DNA of 64,000 bases, taken from NCBI RefSeq assembly GCF_008704395.1, contig NZ_CP023695.1:5766001-5830000 (forward strand), in the 5' to 3' direction. Made by a program: the position numbers and the translations under genes. This document shows positions 58,248 to 64,000 of the stretch, in pieces (within the stretch, counting starts at the first letter, position 1; every line of letters begins with the position of its first letter). The DNA is from Streptomyces alboniger (lineage in GTDB: Bacteria > Actinomycetota > Actinomycetes > Streptomycetales > Streptomycetaceae). A model generated the notes under the pieces. The model searched no databases. It was not told where the DNA came from and worked only from the letters and a program-made list of their open reading frames with translations.

Positions 58248-59093
58248 CTACAGCTCGGGCCGCTTCCCGGGCGGTTCGCCGTACCGCCCGACCAAGGCCA
58301 CCATCACGTGCAGCAGCATCCCGCACAGCAGCCACGAGGCCACCACGTCCAGCGGCCAGTGATATCCCCGGCGCACGAGACCGAAGCCGACGGCGACGTT
58401 CAACACCGCGCAGCCGGCGAGCAGTGCGCGACGGCCGTACGAGCCGCGCAGCAGGGGGAGCAGGAGCAGCGCGGCCGCTCCGTAGGCGACGGCGGCCGTC
58501 GCGGCGTGGCCCGAGGGGTAGAAGCCGTCGTGGCCCGCCATGCCCGGCGGCCCCGGCCGGCCGATGGCCGCCTTGAGCGGCACGACGAGCGCGGGCACCG
58601 CGGCCATGGCGAGGGCGGCGGCCACCGCGGGCAGCCACCAGCGGAACGTACCGGCGCGGTGGCCGCGCCAGGCGGTGCAGGCGAGGACGGCGAGGAGGAC
58701 CGGCACCGCGACCGTGAGATTGCCGAGATCGGCGAGGAACTCCGCGGCGCGCCCCGGCAGGCGGCTGCCGCTCAGGGCCCGCCCCGCGCGCTCGTCGGCC
58801 CGGCGCAGCGGCCCTTCGGCGACGACCTGCCAGGTGAGCAGCGCGAACACGAGCGCGTACAGACAGAGGAAAAGGGGCGGCCGCCCCGGGACAGGGGGGA
58901 TTGTCCCGAGGCGGCCGGAAGGACCGGGGTGCCGCGCGCCCCGGGGGGTCTGGGGCGCGCGGTCATCCGATCGGTGAGGAGTTCCGGAGCCAGAGGCTCC
59001 GGGTGCGTGCGCGAGGGCACGACCGGGACGGGGCCGGGGAGGCTCCGCCCTGGTGTCGCCCACAGTCCCCTCTGGGCGGGGTGTTTCTCTCAT
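58248..59093 (-). CDS. PAP2-family membrane phosphatase
   Basis: About 281 residues. Three phosphatase signatures are visible: KAAIGRPGPPG, YPSGHAAT and RRGYHWPLDVVASW, the last with Arg instead of the usual Ser-Arg start but with the needed His and Asp. Five to six membrane helices surround them. It likely removes phosphate from a lipid phosphate or polyprenyl pyrophosphate at the outer membrane face. The N-terminal ~70 residues are Pro/Arg-rich and may be untranslated. Possible starts are ATG 59093 and GTG 59063 (after GAGGGG). An 11-bp hairpin (58932-58962) falls within that leader. Confidence 0.78.
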   Translation of the reverse strand: MRETPRPEGTVGDTRAEPPRPRPGRALAHAPGASGSGTPHRSDDRAPQTPRGARHPGPSGRLGTIPPVPGRPPLFLCLYALVFALLTWQVVAEGPLRRADERAGRALSGSRLPGRAAEFLADLGNLTVAVPVLLAVLACTAWRGHRAGTFRWWLPAVAAALAMAAVPALVVPLKAAIGRPGPPGMAGHDGFYPSGHAATAAVAYGAAALLLLPLLRGSYGRRALLAGCAVLNVAVGFGLVRRGYHWPLDVVASWLLCGMLLHVMVALVGRYGEPPGKRPEL

Positions 59094-59196
59094 CTGCGGA
59101 AACCGTACGGCAGAAGGCGTCCGGCCCGACAGGCGGTTCGGCAACCTGTCATGGGGCCCGCACACCTTCTTCACACGCCCCGACGCTCCCCCGGAC

Positions 59197-60531
59197 TCAG
59201 ACGCCGGCGAAGGCGTTCTCGATGATGTCCAGGCCTTCGTTGAGCAGGTCGTCGCCGATGACCAGCGGCGGCAGGAAGCGCAGGACGTTGCCGTAGGTGC
59301 CGCAGGTCAGGACCAGCAGGCCCTCCGCGTGGCAGGCCTTGGCCAGGGCCGCGGTGGCCGCCGGGTGGGGCTCCTTGGTCGTCCGGTCCTTGACCAGCTC
59401 GATGGCGATCATCGCGCCACGGCCGCGGATGTCACCGATGATGTCGAACTTCTCGGCCATCGCCGTGAGGCGGGCCTTCATCGTCGACTCGATCGCCTTC
59501 GCCTTGGCGTTGAGGTCCAGCTCCTTCATCGTCTCGATGGCGCCGAGCGCACCGGCGCAGGCCACCGGGTTGCCGCCGTAGGTGCCGCCGAGGCCGCCCG
59601 CGTGCGGGGCGTCCATGATCTCGGCGCGGCCCGTGACGGCGGCGAGCGGCAGACCGCCCGCGATGCCCTTGGCCGTGGTGATCAGGTCGGGGACGATGCC
59701 CTCGTCCTCGCAGGCGAACCACTGACCGGTGCGGCAGAAGCCGGACTGGATCTCGTCCGCGACGAAGACGATGCCGTTGTCGTTGGCGAACTTCACGATC
59801 TCGGGCAGGAAGCCCTTCGCGGGCTCGATGAAGCCGCCCTCGCCGAGCACGGGCTCGATGATGATCGCGGCGACGTTCTCCGCGCCGACCTGCTTGGTGA
59901 TCTGGTCGATGGCCTGCTTGGCGGCCTCGGGTCCGGCGTTCTCGGCGCCGGTCGGCCAGCGGTAGCCGTAGGCGACCGGGACGCGGTAGACCTCGGGGGC
60001 GAACGGGCCGAAGCCGTGCTTGTACGGCATGTTCTTGGCGGTCAGCGCCATCGTGAGGTTCGTACGGCCGTGGTAGCCGTGGTCGAAGACGACGACGGCC
60101 TGGCGCTTGGTGTACGCACGGGCGATCTTGACGGCGTTCTCGACGGCCTCGGCGCCGGAGTTGAACAGCGCCGACTTCTTCTCGTGGTCGCCCGGCGTCA
60201 GCTCGGCGAGCGCCTCGGCGACCGCCACGTACCCCTCGTACGGCGTGACCATGAAACAGGTGTGCGTGAAGTCCTGGAGCTGGGCGGAGGCCCGGCGCAC
60301 CACGGCCTCGGCGGAGGCACCGACGGAGGTCACGGCGATGCCGGAACCGAAGTCGATCAGACGGTTGCCGTCGACGTCCTCGATGATGCCGCCGTCCGCG
60401 CGGGCGGTGAAGACGGGCAGCACGGAGCCCACGCCACCGGCGACCACGGCGGTACGGCGGGCCTGAAGCTCCTGCGACTTCGGGCCGGGGATGGCGGTGA
60501 CGACGCGGCGCTCCTGCGGGATGTCGCTCAT
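59197..60531 (-). CDS. gabT: 4-aminobutyrate--2-oxoglutarate aminotransferase
   Basis: A 444-residue class III aminotransferase. The PLP lysine is in TTAKGIAGGLPLAAV, the phosphate-binding region in LFNSGAEAVENAVK, and the cofactor Asp in GIVFVADEIQSGFCRTG. The start RRVVTAIPGPKSQELQARR is typical of GabT. It converts GABA, the product of the polyamine operons, to succinate semialdehyde. AGGAG lies before the ATG. A direct repeat in its leader may be a regulator site. It stands alone on the minus strand. No succinate-semialdehyde dehydrogenase is adjacent, so that step is encoded elsewhere. Confidence 0.94.
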   Translation of the reverse strand: MSDIPQERRVVTAIPGPKSQELQARRTAVVAGGVGSVLPVFTARADGGIIEDVDGNRLIDFGSGIAVTSVGASAEAVVRRASAQLQDFTHTCFMVTPYEGYVAVAEALAELTPGDHEKKSALFNSGAEAVENAVKIARAYTKRQAVVVFDHGYHGRTNLTMALTAKNMPYKHGFGPFAPEVYRVPVAYGYRWPTGAENAGPEAAKQAIDQITKQVGAENVAAIIIEPVLGEGGFIEPAKGFLPEIVKFANDNGIVFVADEIQSGFCRTGQWFACEDEGIVPDLITTAKGIAGGLPLAAVTGRAEIMDAPHAGGLGGTYGGNPVACAGALGAIETMKELDLNAKAKAIESTMKARLTAMAEKFDIIGDIRGRGAMIAIELVKDRTTKEPHPAATAALAKACHAEGLLVLTCGTYGNVLRFLPPLVIGDDLLNEGLDIIENAFAGV

Positions 60532-60588
60532 GCGGGGCTCCTGTTTCTGGGGGTTGGACGGCTACGCCGGACGCTGGCTGACGGTTTC

Positions 60589-60616
60589 GCCTGGTTCGAC
60601 CTTGGCCTGGTTCGAC
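60589..60616 (-). promoter_or_regulatory. Direct repeat in the gabT leader, candidate regulator site
   Basis: GCCTGGTTCGAC occurs at 60589-60600 and again at 60605-60616 (period 16 bases), 58-85 bases upstream of the gabT ATG. Perfect 12-bp direct repeats at this position could bind a regulator such as the nearby PucR-type protein. The rest of the 292-base gap 60532-60823 shows no other clear element. Confidence 0.45.
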
Positions 60617-60823
60617 GGGGGGTTTCTCGCAGATTAGGGGCGGGGCGGGGGGACGGTCATGCTCCATCGGGGTGGGGTCGCGCGGCACGGTTGTCCGACT
60701 TGGACACATGCCGTGTTCCGGCACTCCGGGCGGACCGGGCGCGTAACCGGTGAACTCCCCTCGCGCTGCCACTAGATTGAGCGCGGATCGACGGACGGAC
60801 CGGCAGGTCAGGGGGCAAGGCCG

Positions 60824-63220
60824 ATGGACACCGAGGGCACGCACGGGGCACGCGACGGGCAGCGGGCCGCACCGGTGCCGCGCCCGGCGACGCCGACTGC
60901 TCCCGCCGCGCCCCCGATGCCCCGGCAGCCGCCGGGCGCCGAAGGCCCCGCCTCCGTCGCCGACTGGCTGGCCACGCCCCGCCCCGAGGCGGCCCCGGGC
61001 ATCTGGCGCTACGGTTACCGGCCCCCGGAGCCCGAGGCCGAGACCGAGGGCGCGGGCAGGCGCCTGGTCGTCGGCATGGTGATCTCCGCCGTGCTCGGCC
61101 TGCTCTTCTGGTCGCTGTGGCGGCAGGGCAACATCCCCTACCAGTGGGCGCTGCTGAAGCTGTTCACGCCGGGGGACTGGTGGTGGGCCGGGAGCACCCA
61201 GCCCAAGGGGCTGGAGGGCATCGACGCGCGGATCGTCTACGACGGGGTGGTCTTCGGCGCGCTGGTGTACACCGTCGGACGGCTCGGCGCGTGGCCCGAC
61301 GCGATCCGGCACTTCGTGGTCCGGCGCCCGCAGCCGGCCCGCGCGGTGCTCGCCTCCGTCGCCGCCGTGGGCGCCCTGATCTTCGTCTGGCCGAGCGCCC
61401 TCGGGCTCGACACCCGGCCGCTGCCCGTGGCCGACCCCGTCTTCTCCCTGGTCGCGCTCGTCACCGGCGACCCCGACGTCTTCGCCTCGCCCGCGGTCAT
61501 CGACACCCTGTACGTCCTGATCACGCTCGCCGTGCTGTGGCCCTTCGCCCGCATCGGCGGCTGGTGGCAGGCGGTCCGCGAGGCCAGGGGCGCCACCGTG
61601 CGGCGGCCCGCCACCCCGCCCCGCCCGGCCGACGCACCCCCGCGCGCCCACTGGCCCGAGCTGCGCGCCGCGGGCCAGGACAAGGCCGCGGACCTCCTCT
61701 CCGCCGAACTGCTCAGCGGGCGCATGACCGACGTCGACTGCGCCCGCGTCGCCCACGCCTGGCGCACGGCGGCCCCCGACCCGGCCGCTCCCCACCCCAC
61801 CGCCCTGGCCACCTTCGTGGACACGGTCGCCCGGCACGGCGCCGCCGCCTGGACCCACCCCTCGGGCCAGCGCGACCTGCCGACCCGCACCGCCGTCCAC
61901 GACCCGCTCGTCGGCCAGGTCAGGATCGGCCGCTTCGCGCGGGACGACCGCAACCCGTACGCCGTACGCGGCGCGGGCGCGGCCCTCGACCCCGCCGTGC
62001 TCGGCACCTCACTGCTCGCCGTGGGCCCCTCCGGCGCGGGCAAGACGGGACGGCTGATGCGCCCCGTCGCCGAGTCGCTCGCCCTCGGCGCTCTCGCCGG
62101 GCAGTGCGCGGTCGTCGTCGTGTGCGCGGCGGGCACGGCGCTCGGCGCCGACGACACGTACGACGTCGTGGTCAGGCCGGGCGACCCGGCCTCCGTGCAC
62201 GACATCGACCTGTACGCGGACTGCGCCGACGCGGACGAGGCCGCGGCCTTCCTCGCCGAGGGACTCGTCGGCGACCTCGAAGCCGTCGACACACGGCGCG
62301 CCGCCACCACCCTCGCCCAGCTGCTCGGCCCCTACCACGCCCTCCACGGGCGCTTCCCGTCCGTGCCCGTCCTGCGGGAGCTGCTCGAAGGGGACCCCGC
62401 GGGCCTCACCGCCCTCCAGTCGGGCCTCGCCGCGGGCGAGCACACCGCCATGCGCCGCGAACTGGACGCCCGTATGCGCCAGTCGGGCTCCCCCAACGAC
62501 CCCGGCCCCGCGCTCGCCGACCGGCTCGCGCTGCTGGACCGGCCCGCTTTCGCCGACTTCTTCGACCCCGGCGGGGACGGCCACCCCTTCTCGATGCGGG
62601 CGGTCGTCCACCATCCGCTCCGGGTCAGGGTGGACCTGCCCGAGCACGGCCACGAGGAGGCGTCGCGGCTGCTGGCCCGGCTGCTCCTCGCCCAGTTCAC
62701 GTACGTCGTGCGCAACCGTGCCCGGCGGCCGCACTTCGCCTGTCTGATCCTCGACGACGCCTCGCGCACGCTCACCGCCGAGAGCGTGCGTGCCATCCAG
62801 CGGCTGCGGTCGCTGAACGCGGGCGTCGTCCTCGGTCTGCGCACCATAGGAGAGGTGCCGGAGTCCCTCCAGGGCCCCCTGTACGCGGCGGTCGGCTGCC
62901 GGATGGCCTTCTCCGGGGTGACGACCTGGGACGGACGGCGGTTCACCGAGGCCTGGGGCACCGAATGGATCGAGACAAAGGAAGTCGCCCAGCACACCGT
63001 CTTCGCCGACCAGCCGGTCACGCGCGCGCTGCACTCGCTGCGCAAGCTCGTCACCGGCAAGGCGGTCACCACGGACGCGGTCACCGTGCGCAAGGTCGAG
63101 CGTGAACGCTGGTCCGCCTCGGACCTCGCCCACTCGCTGCCCCCCGGCCACGCCGTGCTCTCGCTGGCCACGGTGGCGGGCGGACACGCGCCTCCCCTGC
63201 TGGTGGACCTCCGGGGGTAG
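60824..63220 (+). CDS. Membrane-anchored P-loop ATPase, TraG/VirD4-like in layout
   Basis: A 798-residue protein. Residues 1-65 are Pro-rich and disordered, and residues ~85-250 contain about four membrane helices. A large cytoplasmic ATPase domain follows. Walker A is GPSGAGKTGRL (~402) and Walker B is LILDDASR (~640), with the segment GVVLGLRTIGEVPESLQGPL resembling the sensor region of type IV coupling proteins. Streptomyces genomes usually annotate this as ATP/GTP-binding protein. It has no relaxase or other conjugation gene nearby, so it is probably a chromosomal relative with another role. The ATG at 60824 follows GGGGCAAGG. Confidence 0.75.
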   Translation: MDTEGTHGARDGQRAAPVPRPATPTAPAAPPMPRQPPGAEGPASVADWLATPRPEAAPGIWRYGYRPPEPEAETEGAGRRLVVGMVISAVLGLLFWSLWRQGNIPYQWALLKLFTPGDWWWAGSTQPKGLEGIDARIVYDGVVFGALVYTVGRLGAWPDAIRHFVVRRPQPARAVLASVAAVGALIFVWPSALGLDTRPLPVADPVFSLVALVTGDPDVFASPAVIDTLYVLITLAVLWPFARIGGWWQAVREARGATVRRPATPPRPADAPPRAHWPELRAAGQDKAADLLSAELLSGRMTDVDCARVAHAWRTAAPDPAAPHPTALATFVDTVARHGAAAWTHPSGQRDLPTRTAVHDPLVGQVRIGRFARDDRNPYAVRGAGAALDPAVLGTSLLAVGPSGAGKTGRLMRPVAESLALGALAGQCAVVVVCAAGTALGADDTYDVVVRPGDPASVHDIDLYADCADADEAAAFLAEGLVGDLEAVDTRRAATTLAQLLGPYHALHGRFPSVPVLRELLEGDPAGLTALQSGLAAGEHTAMRRELDARMRQSGSPNDPGPALADRLALLDRPAFADFFDPGGDGHPFSMRAVVHHPLRVRVDLPEHGHEEASRLLARLLLAQFTYVVRNRARRPHFACLILDDASRTLTAESVRAIQRLRSLNAGVVLGLRTIGEVPESLQGPLYAAVGCRMAFSGVTTWDGRRFTEAWGTEWIETKEVAQHTVFADQPVTRALHSLRKLVTGKAVTTDAVTVRKVERERWSASDLAHSLPPGHAVLSLATVAGGHAPPLLVDLRG

Positions 63221-63286
63221 TCCCGGGGCGGGCCGGAGGGCGGACGAGGTCAGGCCGGCGCCCCCGTGGTTACCCGTCAGTCCGTC

Positions 63287-63314
63287 TTGTCCCTACCGTA
63301 CGGTGAGGCAGAAT
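63287..63314 (+). promoter_or_regulatory. Promoter with palindromic operator before the PucR gene
   Basis: TTGTCC (63287-63292) and CAGAAT (63309-63314) are separated by 16 bases. Inside the spacer lies the perfect palindrome ACCGTACGGT (63295-63304). A repressor bound there would block RNA polymerase. Autoregulation by the PucR product is a reasonable guess. Confidence 0.5.
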
Positions 63315-63368
63315 CGACACAGGTCGTTCATACGGACCGGCCAAAAGATCCGCAGACCTGAAGGTCCC

Positions 63369-64000
63369 ATGCCGCCCACCCTCGCCTCGCTCGTCCACCA
63401 CTCCGCGCTCAGACTGACCGTGCGCGCGGGCGAGGAGCGCCTGGACACCCCCGTGCGCTGGGCCCACGCCAGCGAACTCGCCGATCCCGTGCCCTACATG
63501 GAGGGCGGCGAGCTGCTCCTGATCACCGCGCTCAAGCTGGACGCGGAGGACCCGGAGGCGATGCGGCGGTACGTGAAGCGCCTCGCGGGCGCCGGGGTCG
63601 TCGGCCTCGGCTTCGCCGTCGGCGTGCACTACCCGGACATTCCGAAGGCCCTGCTCGACGCCGCCACCGAAGCGGACCTGCCGCTCATCGAGGTGCCGCG
63701 GCGCACGCCGTTCATCGCCATCAGCAAGGCCGTCTCCGCCGCCATCGCGGAGGAGCAGTACCGCGCGGTCACCGCGGGCTTCGCCGCCCAGCGCGAACTG
63801 ACCAGGCAGACGCTGAGCGACGGCCCCGAGGGGCTGCTCCTCGCGCTGGCCGGGCAGGTCGACGGCTGGGCCGCCCTGTACGACGCCTCGGGCGCCGCCG
63901 TCGCCGTCGCACCGGACTGGGCCGCGCGGCGGGCCGCCCGCCTCACCACCGACGTCGAACGCCTGCGGGAACGACCCGCTCCCGCGAGCCTCGTCGTCGC
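63369..64000 (+). CDS. PucR-family transcriptional regulator (3' end outside window)
   Basis: The frame is open from the ATG at 63369 to the edge of the window, about 210 residues. The N-terminal PucR domain is clear: TLASLVHHSALRLTVRAGEE, VRWAHASELADPVPYMEGGE and LLLITALKL, ending near RTPFIAISKAVS. A GGDEF-like/CdaR middle region and a C-terminal helix-turn-helix should follow outside the window. PucR-type proteins often control purine, GABA or polyamine catabolism, and gabT and the polyamine operon are close, so it is a likely local regulator. Confidence 0.9.
   Translation, partial: MPPTLASLVHHSALRLTVRAGEERLDTPVRWAHASELADPVPYMEGGELLLITALKLDAEDPEAMRRYVKRLAGAGVVGLGFAVGVHYPDIPKALLDAATEADLPLIEVPRRTPFIAISKAVSAAIAEEQYRAVTAGFAAQRELTRQTLSDGPEGLLLALAGQVDGWAALYDASGAAVAVAPDWAARRAARLTTDVERLRERPAPASLVV

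Noticed and set aside
58932..58962. 11-bp hairpin as a terminator
   Set aside because: It lies in the Pro/Arg-rich N-terminal leader of the PAP2 gene, upstream of its membrane part. It may instead reflect a misplaced start codon, and no gene ends just before it on either strand.

Overview
The window is chromosomal DNA from a Streptomyces or very close relative. It is strongly G+C rich, with the third-position bias that opens long antisense reading frames over most genes. GTG starts and four-base stop/start overlaps are frequent. Lineage-typical genes are present: a PimB'-type mannosyltransferase, a mycothiol-dependent isomerase-family protein, OpcA, and partner-switching regulators. I see no rRNA, tRNA, CRISPR array, transposase or integrase. 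Both ends cut a gene: an ABC permease on the left and a PucR regulator on the right.

Layout. 1-3479: ABC permease and ATPase, then a maleylpyruvate isomerase-family protein. 3498-5427: a NarL/LuxR-type two-component system on the minus strand. 5569-7835: PimB'-like mannosyltransferase and a convergent LOG-family protein. 8043-16215: a four-gene, translationally overlapping signalling operon (poly-HAMP hybrid kinase, ANTAR/GAF/PAS/PP2C phosphatase, STAS protein, MEDS plus RsbW-like ATPase). 16235-19366: VOC protein and an ABC transporter whose ATPase has a long repetitive tail. 19560-27178: polyamine/GABA locus A (class III aminotransferase, Lrp regulator, aldehyde dehydrogenase, polyamine-binding lipoprotein), with a RING-domain protein inside it.

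27504-34914 is the most unusual part: a compact lipid-type biosynthetic operon of two B12-binding-type radical SAM enzymes, a fatty acyl-AMP ligase, an acyl carrier protein, a ketosynthase, a hotdog thioesterase-like protein and an enoyl-CoA hydratase-like protein. A near-consensus vegetative promoter precedes it. Its first gene carries an in-frame TTA codon, a possible bldA checkpoint. The ketosynthase keeps the nucleophilic Cys and the Lys but has Gln and Tyr where FabF has its two catalytic His residues. I do not recognise this gene set as a described pathway.

34956-44409: AraC regulator and a complete second-type pentose phosphate operon (tkt-tal-zwf-opcA-pgi-gnd). 44495-50124: housekeeping and hypothetical genes, including a decayed gene fragment, GDPD, adenosine deaminase and a NADAR protein. 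50332-60531: polyamine/GABA locus B (aminobutyraldehyde dehydrogenase, polyamine ABC transporter, FAD amine oxidase, GabT), with a primase-like orphan domain and a PAP2 phosphatase. 60824-64000: a membrane P-loop ATPase and the start of a PucR regulator.

How the genes fit together. Loci A and B together encode uptake of putrescine/spermidine, its conversion to aminobutyraldehyde by transamination or amine oxidation, oxidation to GABA, and transamination to succinate semialdehyde. The lipid operon and the pentose phosphate operon lie between the two polyamine loci and may be insertions. The pentose phosphate operon could supply NADPH, but any functional link to the lipid operon is only inference.
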